Assembly: GCA_902532675.1 (NCBI GenBank)
Contig: CACAIY010000007.1
Location: 1-57,393, forward strand
Origin: an uncultured SAR86 cluster bacterium
Lineage (GTDB): Bacteria > Pseudomonadota > Gammaproteobacteria > Magnimaribacterales > Magnimaribacteraceae
Length of the DNA: 57,393 bases
Direction of reading: 5' to 3'
Of this stretch, positions 26,881-35,981 are shown piece by piece. The stretch's first letter is position 1. Each line of letters starts with the position of its first letter. A program made the translations under genes and the position numbers. The notes beneath the pieces are model-generated. The model had not been told where the DNA came from. It saw only the letters and a program-made list of their open reading frames with translations, and did no database searches.

Positions 26881-26899
26881 AAAGCCTGGAGAGGTTTTT
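26881..26899. terminator. Bidirectional terminator between convergent genes
   Basis: AAAGCCT pairs with AGGTTTT (one G-T pair) around the loop GGAG, followed by a T-run to 26899. On the other strand an A-rich flank gives a comparable U-run. It lies between the transporter stop (26827) and the minus-strand DUF454 stop (26898), overlapping the latter. The stem is short, so strength is uncertain. Confidence 0.45.
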
Positions 26900-27326
26900 A
26901 ATCTTTAGCCACGGGAACCTTAAATATTACATAAAGCAGGCCAGTAAGACCCAAAATGCCAACTGTTATCTTTAGGTTTAGGTTCTCGATTCCAAAAATT
27001 ACCGAAGACCCTACGAATAATATAATCATGCTAATAGCCAGAACTTTAGCTTTTTTAGGAATTCCCTTACCTTCTCTGTAGTTTTTTAGGTACGGCCCAA
27101 AGGTCTTATTGCTAATAAGCCAATCATAAAGTTTTTGGGAAGATCTTATATAGCAGGCAGCCGCAAGAATTAAGAAAGGGGTGGTGGGTATACCAGGAAG
27201 CGCAACTCCTATTGCAGCCAATGCAACGAAAAAAGATCCTAAGGATACCCATAGAATCTTAAAAAATAAGTTATTAGATTCTATAGCCTTATGTACGTTT
27301 TTGCCTTCTTCCATTGCAATAGTCAT
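26898..27326 (-). CDS. YbaN-like DUF454 inner membrane protein
   Basis: A 142-residue DUF454/YbaN-type membrane protein. The diagnostic stretch is GVALPGIPTTPFLILAAAC followed by SSQKLYDWLISNKTFGPYLK, then two hydrophobic segments near residues 92-110 and 115-133. Met5 (27314) is an alternative start. The function of the family is unknown. It lies 6 nt downstream of the TonB-dependent receptor and is almost certainly cotranscribed with it, suggesting a role linked to that uptake system. Confidence 0.85.
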   Translation of the reverse strand: MTIAMEEGKNVHKAIESNNLFFKILWVSLGSFFVALAAIGVALPGIPTTPFLILAAACYIRSSQKLYDWLISNKTFGPYLKNYREGKGIPKKAKVLAISMIILFVGSSVIFGIENLNLKITVGILGLTGLLYVIFKVPVAKD

Positions 27327-27332
27327 ATTTTA

Positions 27333-29510
27333 TTAAAATATATATTTAAAAGATGCAGAAATTGTCCTTCCGTTTTGCCCATAAAGGTCCAATTCTGCAT
27401 CATTTTCGGGTAACTCCGAAACAGATGCCCATCTTAAATATTTTTTATCAGTAGCATTTTCAACGGCAAACCTAAACTCAAGGTTCTCACTGGGAACATA
27501 AGAAGTAAATATGTCTAAAAGACTATACCCAGAAGTTTGTACTCTAGGCCAACAATCATTATTTAGACAGACTTCTTTAAAGTTATCTTCGCTCTTACTA
27601 GATATAGTAAAAAGGGCTTGCAACGAAAACATATCTGAAGGAATCCAGCTTAACCCTAATATTAATTCTCTTGGATCAATTGCAGGTAAAGGGTGTTTGG
27701 CATTGTCTTCAAATAAATCTCCAGAACTTATCGCAGCAGCCAAATTAAATGAAAGTTGCTCAGTCAGTGATCTTTTATAATCAAATTCAATTCCCTGAAT
27801 CTCAACATTTTCCACATTTTGATATTGATATATTCCTAGACCCCTATTAAAACCAACAATTTGAGGAAGTATAAACCCTTCAACTTCACTCCGATATATG
27901 GCCAACTCCCAAGAGTCATTTTTACTTGATCCCCTTAAGCCCACTTCAAAAGTATCGCTTTCTTCAGACTCAAGATTTGGATTAGGGGTTACCGTGTAGA
28001 AATAAAGATAATTGGTAAAAACAGTATTAGAAGTTTCATAATCAGGTGCTTTAAAACCTTCTGCATATTGCATAAAGCCTGAGATGTTTTCTGAAAGATC
28101 TTGAAGATATCCCACTTTAAAAGAGAAGGCACTATCTTCCGTATTATTGATTTGGTAGTTAAGAATATTAGCATTGCTCAAAAGAAGATCTGGGCTAGTA
28201 CTTAGTTCATAATCATCATACCTAAATCCCAAAGTTAATACTGAGCTATCAGAAAGACCAAATCTATTGTTAAAAAACAAAGCCTTTCTTTTTGTTTCTG
28301 AGTCTGGAAAGGTTTTATTAGGGTAAGTTTCACCATCAACAACATTTGTAGTAATTCTTGTTATCAAGTTCATCTCAGTTAACATTCTAGGCCTTTCAGT
28401 TTCTGTGTTTTCAATATCTAGGCCGTAAATCATCTGGTAGTCACCGGCAGACTTATATGCTTCAAAAGCAAATCCATCAATCGATTGATTGAAATCAAAA
28501 TCTCTAATTCTCATAGTTGGAGTAGGGGGGGCTCGCATTCCTTCAAAGAATGAAACTTGATTCTGAACGGTTATTTGGCTTTGTTCAGTTTCTTGAGTGT
28601 AGTAATTAAGTTCTGCAGAATCATACAAAATATTTTCATTGGATAGGTTTAGTGTAATGCTGAATCTTTCTCGGGATCCATCATCATCGCCAGAAGAGGA
28701 AGATATAGACCTAGGGGTTGGAAAGTATACAAATCCTTTTTCAGAATTAATTAGCCATTCACTCTCCCACTCTTGCAAGTCAGCAACAACAGTTAATATA
28801 TTTTCGTTAGGAAGTTTTATATTTAACTTACCGAAAATACTTTGTTGATCGCCCTTCATGGGGTTGGCTTTTAGAGAGAAATCTTCATGTAATTTTGTTT
28901 CTTCTAGGGATCTATCTACTAATTGTATTAAACCACTAGTGTCTCCTTTATCGTATGCAGCCAATAAATTAACTTTTTCCTGCTTATTCTTTTCAATATA
29001 ACCTGTTGTGGCTGATAGATATCTTCCATCTACAACTAGGTCCGTTGGGTCTTTTGTAAAATAAGCTATGGTTCCTGCCAGGCCATCAGATCCATATTCA
29101 ACAGAACTAGGACCTTTCATTATTTCTACCTTTTTTAAAAGATCTACATCTACAGTATCTCTGCCATAACCAGTGTATGAGTCTGAAATCCTAATTCCAT
29201 CTATCAAAAAGATTGCACCACCACGTATTCCTCTTATATGCACATCTTCTGTTAATGACCTTCCATATTGGCTTTCATTAGAGGTACTGACACCTGGCAT
29301 ATACCTAACAATTTGTTCTAGGCTATTTACCATTTGAGCTTCTAACTCAGCAGAAGAAATTGATTCTACAGAACCAATTACATCAGAAGCCAAGGTAGGA
29401 ATTCTAGAAGCAATTACAATTACCTCTTCCGCATCCTCAATGTCATTTGAAAAAAAAGATCCAGGTACTATAAAAAAAGCTACAAACAAAAGTAGTCGAA
29501 AATTTTTCAT
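27333..29510 (-). CDS. TonB-dependent outer membrane receptor
   Basis: A 725-residue receptor. A signal peptide (KNFRLLLFVAFFIVPGSFFS) is followed by a TonB box-like DAEEVIVIAS, the plug domain (residues about 35-150: SISSAELEAQMVNSLEQIVR, DVHIRGIRGGAIFLIDGIR, VEIMKGPSSVEYGSDGLAG), and a 22-strand-type barrel ending in the aromatic SASFKYIF. It imports a ligand, possibly an iron complex, heme or another nutrient, using TonB energy; the ligand cannot be read. The plug resembles the hemoglobin/colicin receptor group, which is only suggestive. GAGGGA lies 12 nt before the ATG. A divergent membrane protein begins 120 nt away. Confidence 0.92.
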   Translation of the reverse strand: MKNFRLLLFVAFFIVPGSFFSNDIEDAEEVIVIASRIPTLASDVIGSVESISSAELEAQMVNSLEQIVRYMPGVSTSNESQYGRSLTEDVHIRGIRGGAIFLIDGIRISDSYTGYGRDTVDVDLLKKVEIMKGPSSVEYGSDGLAGTIAYFTKDPTDLVVDGRYLSATTGYIEKNKQEKVNLLAAYDKGDTSGLIQLVDRSLEETKLHEDFSLKANPMKGDQQSIFGKLNIKLPNENILTVVADLQEWESEWLINSEKGFVYFPTPRSISSSSGDDDGSRERFSITLNLSNENILYDSAELNYYTQETEQSQITVQNQVSFFEGMRAPPTPTMRIRDFDFNQSIDGFAFEAYKSAGDYQMIYGLDIENTETERPRMLTEMNLITRITTNVVDGETYPNKTFPDSETKRKALFFNNRFGLSDSSVLTLGFRYDDYELSTSPDLLLSNANILNYQINNTEDSAFSFKVGYLQDLSENISGFMQYAEGFKAPDYETSNTVFTNYLYFYTVTPNPNLESEESDTFEVGLRGSSKNDSWELAIYRSEVEGFILPQIVGFNRGLGIYQYQNVENVEIQGIEFDYKRSLTEQLSFNLAAAISSGDLFEDNAKHPLPAIDPRELILGLSWIPSDMFSLQALFTISSKSEDNFKEVCLNNDCWPRVQTSGYSLLDIFTSYVPSENLEFRFAVENATDKKYLRWASVSELPENDAELDLYGQNGRTISASFKYIF

Positions 29511-29551
29511 TAATTTAATCCCTCTTTATTAGCATTGAGCGCGCTAAGGAG

Positions 29552-29580
29552 TTGTATTATAGAGAATAATCCTTATTATA
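29552..29580. promoter_or_regulatory. Candidate divergent promoters with a dyad element
   Basis: On the minus strand TATAAT (29561 to 29556) is a good -10 for the TonB receptor. On the plus strand TTGTAT (29552-29557) and TATTAT (29574-29579), spaced by 16 nt, could serve the 208-aa gene. Between them AATAA-TCC-TTATT is a short dyad that could be a repressor site; it resembles AT-rich iron-regulator boxes only loosely. No strong call is made on the regulator. Confidence 0.35.
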
Positions 29581-29600
29581 AAAGCTTATTAACAAGTTTT

Positions 29601-29630
29601 TTTGAGACATTTTGAGACAAAATTAGACAA
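29601..29630 (+). repeat. Three 10-bp-phased repeats directly before a start codon
   Basis: TTTGAGACAT, TTTGAGACAA and AATTAGACAA lie end to end, each exactly 10 bp, and the last base touches the ATG at 29631. The shared core is AGACA. One repeat per helical turn suggests a protein bound to one face of the DNA. The region would also be the mRNA leader, and no Shine-Dalgarno is present in it. Confidence 0.6.
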
Positions 29631-30257
29631 ATGCCTAAACTTTACAACACAAAAAAGATAGATAAAGGCCTTAAGATTGGCTTAAGAGAGCCTGAGGGAA
29701 CTGAATGGTTTGCTGATATGACTTTCGATTCAGAAAAAAGAACCTGCAGGAAGATAAATGTTCAATTTAATCCCAAAGATAAAAGGAATATTTCGTTGGC
29801 AGAAAACGAAGCAAGGAAGCTATTCGAATATTTAAATAAAGCCAGATTGAAAGAAAAGGATCAGAAAATCAACGTACCTGCTTGGCAAACAAAATTCTTT
29901 TCTTTTTCTTTAATTTTATTATGGATTACAGGATTGCTGTGGCTTGTATTAGATTTCATGAATCTAGGATCGTTTGGAAAAACGCAATTGCTAATTTTAC
30001 ATGGAGCCTTAATCATTCCAGCCTTAGTTAGCCTGGGAGTTTTGATTGTTTCTCATATACCTGAAGGTTGGGAGCCAACCAAAAAGAGAAAGTCTGGGTT
30101 CTTATTGAGTTTTATTATGCTTTTTTTAGTAATTAGTGGCTTTGTTTTATTTTATACAGAATCCGCAGTCTATGAACTCAGCTATTCTCACTCTTTAATT
30201 GGCTTAATACTGGTCCCTTTAATATTTTGGCACTTTACGAAGAAATCTACTTCTTAA
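29631..30257 (+). CDS. Four-helix membrane protein with paired histidines, possible b-type cytochrome
   Basis: A 208-residue protein. The N-terminal 80 residues are soluble and basic (KIGLREPEGTEWFADMTFDS, KINVQFNPKDKRN). Four membrane helices follow at about 89-110, 118-143, 154-173 and 186-204. Histidines lie in helix 2 (LILHGALI, LIVSHIPEG) and helix 4 (LSYSHSLIGL, IFWHFTKK), a pattern compatible with bis-histidine heme ligation as in cytochrome b561-like proteins. That reading is inference. It diverges from the TonB receptor, so a role in iron or heme use is plausible. No Shine-Dalgarno is visible; the leader is a repeat array. Confidence 0.65.
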   Translation: MPKLYNTKKIDKGLKIGLREPEGTEWFADMTFDSEKRTCRKINVQFNPKDKRNISLAENEARKLFEYLNKARLKEKDQKINVPAWQTKFFSFSLILLWITGLLWLVLDFMNLGSFGKTQLLILHGALIIPALVSLGVLIVSHIPEGWEPTKKRKSGFLLSFIMLFLVISGFVLFYTESAVYELSYSHSLIGLILVPLIFWHFTKKSTS

Positions 30258-30261
30258 GAAT

Positions 30262-30675
30262 TTAAAGGTCTCCTTTTGCTCTGACTTCGCTTTGATCTAT
30301 AGTGAATTGTTCACCATATCTAGCTTCCAATTTCTTTTGATTTTCTGTTATCACCTCAACTGGATCTAGACCAAGGGACATACAGGCCGTAACCCAATAC
30401 CACATAATGTCTCCAAGCTCCCTTTTCATGTGAAAAATATTATCTTCATCTGCAGGCTTGCCTTGAAGAACCATCTTTTTAACGATTTCTACAAACTCTC
30501 CAGCTTCACTTCCTAGACCCAGGGCTCCGGTTAAAAGCCTTGGAACGTCAATATCAGAGTTGTTTTGAATATTGTCCAATGACTCCTTAAGGTCTTCTAT
30601 TTTTAGGCTAGGATCGCTAGTAACTTTTGTTACAAAATCGCAGTAAACATTAAAAAATTCCTTCGCTTCTTTCAT
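30262..30675 (-). CDS. MazG-like nucleotide pyrophosphohydrolase
   Basis: A 137-residue all-alpha NTP pyrophosphatase of the MazG-like group. The metal-binding motif is seen as GLGSEAGEFVEIVKK followed by KRELGDIMWYWVTACMSLGL (the two E-x-x-E/D pairs). Such enzymes hydrolyse non-canonical or excess NTPs to NMPs and pyrophosphate, protecting the nucleotide pool. It faces the preceding plus-strand membrane protein with 4 nt between stops, and diverges from uvrD across 70 nt that must hold both promoters. Confidence 0.85.
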   Translation of the reverse strand: MKEAKEFFNVYCDFVTKVTSDPSLKIEDLKESLDNIQNNSDIDVPRLLTGALGLGSEAGEFVEIVKKMVLQGKPADEDNIFHMKRELGDIMWYWVTACMSLGLDPVEVITENQKKLEARYGEQFTIDQSEVRAKGDL

Positions 30676-30745
30676 CCTTTCATCATACCTAAACTAATAA
30701 AAAATGAAAAAGGATTTACCCACCATTCTTGGTTAAAATACTCAA

Positions 30746-32911
30746 GTGGATGTTTCTGAAATATTTGAATCTTTAAATGAGCCTCAAAGGCAAGCAGTAA
30801 CTTCAGATTCCCAAAATTTATTGGTTTTAGCCGGCGCTGGTTCAGGAAAAACCAGAGTAATTGCTCATAGAGTAGCTTGGCTTATCAAAGCTAATGGCGT
30901 TAATCCGCATTCTATCTTAACTGTGACTTTTACTAATAAAGCTGCGAGAGAGATGAGAGGAAGAATAGAAGGGATAGTTGAGCAGGAGATGGGTAACTTT
31001 TGGTGCGGAACTTTCCATGGAATCTCACATAGACTACTTAGAACGCACTGGGAAGAAGCAGGGCTAAGAAGAGAGTTTGCTATTTTAGATTCTGAAGATC
31101 AATACAGGGTAATAAAAAGAGTAAGTAAATCTATGGGTTTAGATGATACCAAATGGCCACCAAGACAGATTCAATGGTTTATCAATAAACAGAAAGACGA
31201 GTGCAGAAGATCAAAGGACGTTGAAACTTCTGATGATTATTTTGCAGAAAAAATGAATGAGGTGTACAGGGCCTATGAGGAACTGTGTGAAAGGGAAAGT
31301 CTTGTGGACTTCGGAGAGTTGCTTTTGAGAACTTATCTACTTCTAAAGTCCAATAAAGGTGTTTTAGATCACTACCAACAAAGATTTAGGCATATTTTGG
31401 TAGACGAGTTTCAGGATACTAATGAAGTTCAATATCAATTCTTAAGACTATTGTGCGAAAGCGATAGTCACATCATGTCCGTGGGTGACGATGACCAATC
31501 CATATATGGATGGAGAGGAGCAAAGAGTGAAAATATAAACCGTTTCACTAAGGATTACAAAAACACTGAAATAATTAGGTTAGAGCAGAATTACAGATCT
31601 ACCTCAGTCATTTTGGGAGCTGCAAATGCCGTAATAAAGAACAACCAGGGCAGGATGGGAAAGGAATTGTGGACTGATCAAAAAGAAGGAGAGCCTATAT
31701 CTATATATTCGGCCTACAACGAAGATGACGAAGCTAGATATGTTGTAGGAAGCATACAAAATTGGATGGAACAAGGAAGAGATTTAAGTGAGGTAGCAAT
31801 TCTTTATAGATCAAATGCTCAATCTAGAGCCTTAGAAGAGGCAATTTTACGAGAAGGCTTGGCTTATAGAATATACGGCGGTTTAAGATTCTACGAACGA
31901 GCTGAAATTAAAAATGCTATGAGCTATTTAAGGCTTGTATTTGGAAGGGAAGATGATGCCGCTTTTGAGCGCGTGATAAACATACCCCCAAGAGGCATAG
32001 GGGCTAAGACTTTAGATATAATTCGATCAAGAGCTCAGAAGATCGAGTCATCCCTTTGGAAAGCCTGTGAAGATTTAATTGAAACAGAAGGCCTAACCCC
32101 TAGAGCCAGTCAGTCAGTCCAAGGTTTTATGACGGCCTTTGAAGAATTAGAAGTCGAAACCAAAGACTTAACTTTACGAGACCTTGTAGACCATGTTATT
32201 CAAATAAGTGGATTAATTGAATATCATAAGAAAGAAGCTGGTGAAAAAGGAAGGACCAGAGTAGAGAACTTGGCAGAATTAGTTACAGCTGCTTCAGATT
32301 TTGAACCGCAGCCTCTAGATGAAGCCGAGGAAGTCCCTTTGAAGTTATTTATTGACCATGCCGCTTTGGATGCAGGTGAAACACAAGCTTCTGAACATGA
32401 ATCAGCCATTCAACTCATGACCCTTCATTCAGCTAAAGGTCTAGAATTTCCTCTTGTTTTTATAACGGGGTTTGAGGAGGGTCTTTTCCCACACAAGTTA
32501 TCAATTGAGGAGGCCGATCAACTGCAAGAGGAGAGAAGGTTATGTTATGTTGGCATGACTAGATCTATGGAAAGGCTTTTTATAGTGCACGCAGAAATGC
32601 GCAACCTCCACGGAACAGAAACTTTTAACCCTCCATCTAGATTCTTAAGAGAAATTCCTGCTGAACTGACACTCGAGGTAAGAACAGGCGGAAGTATACC
32701 TAGAAGAAATGCTTCAACAGGTAAATTATCTAAAGGTGAAGTTCCTGATACTGAATTCAAGCTAGGTCAGAGAGTTTTTCATGAGGTTTTTGGCGAGGGA
32801 GTTATTTTAAATTATGAAGGGCAAGGGTCTAACGCCAGAGTAGAAGTAAATTTTGATTCAAGTAAGACTAAATGGTTGATGGTTTCTTACGCTAAACTGC
32901 AAAACATATAA
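30746..32911 (+). CDS. uvrD: DNA helicase II (UvrD)
   Basis: A 721-residue superfamily 1A helicase for nucleotide excision and mismatch repair. The start, GTG at 30746, gives MDVSEIFESLNEPQRQAV, closely like E. coli UvrD. Motifs: Walker A LAGAGSGKTRVI, TFTNKAAREM (Ia), DEFQDTN (II), GDDDQSIYGWRGA (III), QNYRST (IV), TLHSAKGLEFPLVFI (V), EERRLCYVGMTR (VI). The C-terminal VFHEVFGEGVILNYEGQG is the Tudor-like RNA polymerase-binding domain. The length matches the family. Confidence 0.96.
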   Translation: MDVSEIFESLNEPQRQAVTSDSQNLLVLAGAGSGKTRVIAHRVAWLIKANGVNPHSILTVTFTNKAAREMRGRIEGIVEQEMGNFWCGTFHGISHRLLRTHWEEAGLRREFAILDSEDQYRVIKRVSKSMGLDDTKWPPRQIQWFINKQKDECRRSKDVETSDDYFAEKMNEVYRAYEELCERESLVDFGELLLRTYLLLKSNKGVLDHYQQRFRHILVDEFQDTNEVQYQFLRLLCESDSHIMSVGDDDQSIYGWRGAKSENINRFTKDYKNTEIIRLEQNYRSTSVILGAANAVIKNNQGRMGKELWTDQKEGEPISIYSAYNEDDEARYVVGSIQNWMEQGRDLSEVAILYRSNAQSRALEEAILREGLAYRIYGGLRFYERAEIKNAMSYLRLVFGREDDAAFERVINIPPRGIGAKTLDIIRSRAQKIESSLWKACEDLIETEGLTPRASQSVQGFMTAFEELEVETKDLTLRDLVDHVIQISGLIEYHKKEAGEKGRTRVENLAELVTAASDFEPQPLDEAEEVPLKLFIDHAALDAGETQASEHESAIQLMTLHSAKGLEFPLVFITGFEEGLFPHKLSIEEADQLQEERRLCYVGMTRSMERLFIVHAEMRNLHGTETFNPPSRFLREIPAELTLEVRTGGSIPRRNASTGKLSKGEVPDTEFKLGQRVFHEVFGEGVILNYEGQGSNARVEVNFDSSKTKWLMVSYAKLQNI

Positions 32912-32922
32912 TAAGGAAAATT

Positions 32923-34020
32923 ATGAAAAAATTATTAGTAACGACTTTTCTGTCTGCAACCTTAATTTCTTGTTCAAATGAACAGGTTTCCATGGAAGAA
33001 GGTTCTTGTTTCTCTAATGGTGTCAGCACTTATCAATGGACCATGGTTACGACTTGGCCTAAGAATTTTCCCGGTTTAGGAATGGGCCCTGAGAATTTTT
33101 CTAAGTACGTAGATGAGATGACTTGTGGTCGAATGAAGATCAAGGTTTATGGTGCAGGAGAATTTGTTCCCCCTATGGGAGTATTTGACGCGGTTTCCCA
33201 AGGGAATGTTCAATTGGGGCATGGGGCTTCTTATTATTGGACTGGAAAAGTTAAATCTTCACAATTTTTTACAGCAGTGCCTTTTGGGCTAACGGCACAA
33301 GAGATGAACGGTTGGCTGCATTATGGTGGTGGACTGGAGCTTTGGCAGGAAGCCTATGCTCCATTTAACTTAATTCCTTTGGCTGGAGGAAATTCAGGCG
33401 TGCAAATGGCAGGTTGGTTTAAGAAAGAAATTAATTCATTGGACGACTTGAAAGGATTAAAAATGAGGATACCTGGTTTGGCCGGAGAGGTCTTTACAAG
33501 AGCAGGGGCTGAAACAGTAACTTTGCCAGGAAATGAAATATTTTTATCCTTACAACAAGGAGTGGTTGATGCAGCAGAGTGGGTAGGGCCATACAATGAT
33601 CTTACGTTTGGGTTTCATCAAGTAGCTGATTATTACTATTACCCTGGTTGGCACGAACCAGGATCTACTCTTGAAATAATTATTAATAAAGATGCGTATG
33701 AGTCTTTACCTGAAGACTTAAAGGCAGTTATTAAATACGCTGCCAGAGCAGCCAATCAAGAGATGCTTGATGAGTACACAGCAAGAAATAATAAGGCACT
33801 TAATGAATTAATTGAGAAACACAATATTGAATTGAGAAAGTTGCCTGATAGCGTCCTAATTGAATTAAGAAGAATAACTGACGAAGTGATGGAAGATTTT
33901 ATTGCCGATGACGAAATGGCTCAGAAAGTTTATAAATCCTATACGGAGTTTAAGGATCAGGTCATCAATTATCATCGTATTTCTGAAAAAGCTTACATAG
34001 ACACTAGGGAACTAGATTGA
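32923..34020 (+). CDS. TRAP transporter solute-binding lipoprotein (DctP/TakP-like)
   Basis: A 365-residue solute-binding protein. It begins with a lipoprotein signal (MKKLLVTTFLSATLISC, Cys17), so it is probably membrane-tethered, unlike most free periplasmic DctP proteins. The domain shows KMRIPGLAGEVFTRAG (the conserved carboxylate-binding arginine) and DAAEWVGPYNDLTFGFHQVA followed by YYYYPGWHEPG, the pattern of 2-oxoacid-binding TakP-type proteins. 2-oxo acids are thus a reasonable guess. The permease genes are convergent on the other strand at 34067-35927. Confidence 0.9.
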   Translation: MKKLLVTTFLSATLISCSNEQVSMEEGSCFSNGVSTYQWTMVTTWPKNFPGLGMGPENFSKYVDEMTCGRMKIKVYGAGEFVPPMGVFDAVSQGNVQLGHGASYYWTGKVKSSQFFTAVPFGLTAQEMNGWLHYGGGLELWQEAYAPFNLIPLAGGNSGVQMAGWFKKEINSLDDLKGLKMRIPGLAGEVFTRAGAETVTLPGNEIFLSLQQGVVDAAEWVGPYNDLTFGFHQVADYYYYPGWHEPGSTLEIIINKDAYESLPEDLKAVIKYAARAANQEMLDEYTARNNKALNELIEKHNIELRKLPDSVLIELRRITDEVMEDFIADDEMAQKVYKSYTEFKDQVINYHRISEKAYIDTRELD

Positions 34021-34066
34021 TATATCTCAACTAGTGATTTTTAGGATCAAAGGTTAATTTAAATAA

Positions 34067-35437
34067 CTATCCATAAACTGCGTTAGGTAATGCAGTTACT
34101 AATTCAGGGAAGATAGCCAATGCAATTAGTAAGGCAATTTGTATGAGGATGAAAGGTATAACTCCTCTATATATTGCTTGGGTAGGCAAAGTGTCCGGCG
34201 CAACCCCCCTCAAATAGAACAGTGCAAATCCGAAAGGCGGAGTAAGGAATGAAGTTTGAAGGTTTATCGCAATCATAATTCCTAACCATATCGGATCAAC
34301 TCCTAGCATTAATAAGGACGGCCCCACTATTGGGACAACAACAAGAGTAATTTGTATAAAATCTAATATGAAACCCAACAAGAAGATAATAATCATCACC
34401 ACCAATACTGCACCAAAAACACCTCCAGGCAGCTGAGTAAATATGCTCGTAATTAGATCATCACCACCAAAGCCCCTAAAGACCAGTGAAAAAATAGAAG
34501 ATCCTAAAAGGATCATAAATACCATCGCAGTAATTTCCGTAGTAGTTTCTACCGCTTCTTTTAAATTTTTCCAAGTAAGACTGCTTTTGCTCAAGGCTAG
34601 AATAAGCCCACCAAACGCTCCAACGCCTGCTGCTTCTGTTGGGGTGGCTATGCCCAGAAGTATTGAGCCTAAAACTGAAGTAATTAAGACAAAGGGAGGC
34701 AGTAAGGTCGTGATAAGTACTTTCCACCTATTTTCTAAAATTCTTACCTCTTGTGCGGGCGCCATACTTGGAGAAATATAAGCTCTAATAGCTACATAAG
34801 CTGCGTAGCAAAAAACAAGGATCAGGCCAGGAACAATTGCACCCATAAAAAGGTCTCCAACAGAAACGGTTCTTGCCGAAAAATTTCCTATACTCAATTG
34901 AGATTGTTGGTACGAAGCAGATAAAACATCTCCCAATATAACCAAGGCAATTGAAGGAGGGATTATTTGTCCCAACGTACCAGTAGCACAAATAGTTCCC
35001 GCAGCAAGGCTTTGATCATAATTCCTAGACAACATAATCGGTAAAGAAATAAGACCCATAGCTATGACGGTAGCGCCCACTATTCCAGTACTAGCTGCTA
35101 TTAGGGCCCCTACAAATATTACTGAAATAGCTAAGCTCCCTCTGAAGCCACCAATTATTTCAGCCATATTACTGAGAAGGTCTTGGGCAAGGTTAGATTT
35201 TTCTAACAAGACACCCATGAAAACAAATAAAGGCACGGCTACCAAAGTCATGTTTGTCATGTCTCCGTAAAGTCGATTTGGAATAGCCCCCAGGAAAGCG
35301 CTTTCAAAAGTATTGGTAGCTATTCCAAGTGCTGCAAAAATAAGAGCAGTGCCAGCAAGTGAGAAAGCCACTGGAAAGCCTGCCAATAAAACTAAGCATA
35401 TAACGCCAAACATCAATAATGGTATTAACTCAACCAC
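34067..35437 (-). CDS. TRAP transporter large permease (DctM)
   Basis: A 456-residue protein with 12 or more membrane helices of the TRAP large permease. Typical segments are VAVPLFVFMGVLLEKSNLAQ, GIVGATVIAMGLISLPIML, GTLGQIIPPSIALVILGDVL and LQTSFLTPPFGFALFYLRGV. It uses the sodium gradient to move the ligand delivered by the binding protein. Its start overlaps the DctQ gene by 8 nt. The insertion of LSASYQQSQLSIGNFSARTV after the signature is usual for the dicarboxylate/oxoacid subgroup. Confidence 0.93.
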   Translation of the reverse strand: MVELIPLLMFGVICLVLLAGFPVAFSLAGTALIFAALGIATNTFESAFLGAIPNRLYGDMTNMTLVAVPLFVFMGVLLEKSNLAQDLLSNMAEIIGGFRGSLAISVIFVGALIAASTGIVGATVIAMGLISLPIMLSRNYDQSLAAGTICATGTLGQIIPPSIALVILGDVLSASYQQSQLSIGNFSARTVSVGDLFMGAIVPGLILVFCYAAYVAIRAYISPSMAPAQEVRILENRWKVLITTLLPPFVLITSVLGSILLGIATPTEAAGVGAFGGLILALSKSSLTWKNLKEAVETTTEITAMVFMILLGSSIFSLVFRGFGGDDLITSIFTQLPGGVFGAVLVVMIIIFLLGFILDFIQITLVVVPIVGPSLLMLGVDPIWLGIMIAINLQTSFLTPPFGFALFYLRGVAPDTLPTQAIYRGVIPFILIQIALLIALAIFPELVTALPNAVYG

Positions 35438-35927
35438 GTTTTATTGTTAATAAAGATTTAAAAATTTCAGACAAGCTCTGCAATCCAAGCAAAACAGCCA
35501 AAGCTATGAGTAAGGACTTTTGTAAATAAACGAATGGCAGACCATCAGGCTCAGGTGACACTTCCATAATTCTCCAAGAGAATTCGACGTACCCCCAGGA
35601 GTAGAAGAGAATTATCCAGCAAACAGGCTGTAAAAATATAATATTACCCAGCAAATCAACCCAAGCTTTTCTTACGTCTGAAAAGTTTCTATAAAAGATA
35701 TCAACTCTTACGTGAGCTCCTCTCTTAAGGGCAAACGCAGACCCTAGAAGAAATAATCCTCCATGTAGATAAAGGACTATGTCTTGAAGTAAAACTGATC
35801 CCATATCTAAGCCATAGCGCATTATGACCACAACACAAGTTACCATGACCATAACGGCTACAAACCAAGAACATATCCTCCCGGTTAATTCAGAAAAGGT
35901 ATCTAGGGTTTTACTAATTTTGTGCAA
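35430..35927 (-). CDS. TRAP transporter small permease (DctQ)
   Basis: A 165-residue four-helix protein. Segments: WFVAVMVMVTCVVVIMRYGL, DIVLYLHGGLFLLGSAFALK followed by RGAHVRVDIFY (the diagnostic DctQ motif), LGNIIFLQPVCWIILFYSWG, and a last helix with LLIALAVLLGLQSLSEI. It pairs with the large permease, whose gene overlaps it. WRIMEVSPEPDGLPFVYLQK before helix four is typical of the subgroup that carries larger acids. Confidence 0.92.
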   Translation of the reverse strand: MHKISKTLDTFSELTGRICSWFVAVMVMVTCVVVIMRYGLDMGSVLLQDIVLYLHGGLFLLGSAFALKRGAHVRVDIFYRNFSDVRKAWVDLLGNIIFLQPVCWIILFYSWGYVEFSWRIMEVSPEPDGLPFVYLQKSLLIALAVLLGLQSLSEIFKSLLTIKRG

Positions 35928-35960
35928 TGGTTAAAGTTTATAGTTGGTTAAAATTTGAAT

Positions 35961-35966
35961 TATAAT
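35961..35966 (+). promoter_or_regulatory. Candidate -10 element before the acyl-CoA dehydrogenase gene
   Basis: A consensus TATAAT lies 15 nt upstream of the ATG at 35982, in the 54-nt divergent gap with the TRAP permease genes. No good -35 at 16-18 nt is visible, so the site may depend on an activator or be chance in AT-rich sequence. A usable ribosome site (GGTGAGG) follows. Confidence 0.3.
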
Positions 35967-35981
35967 TAGGGTGAGGTATTT

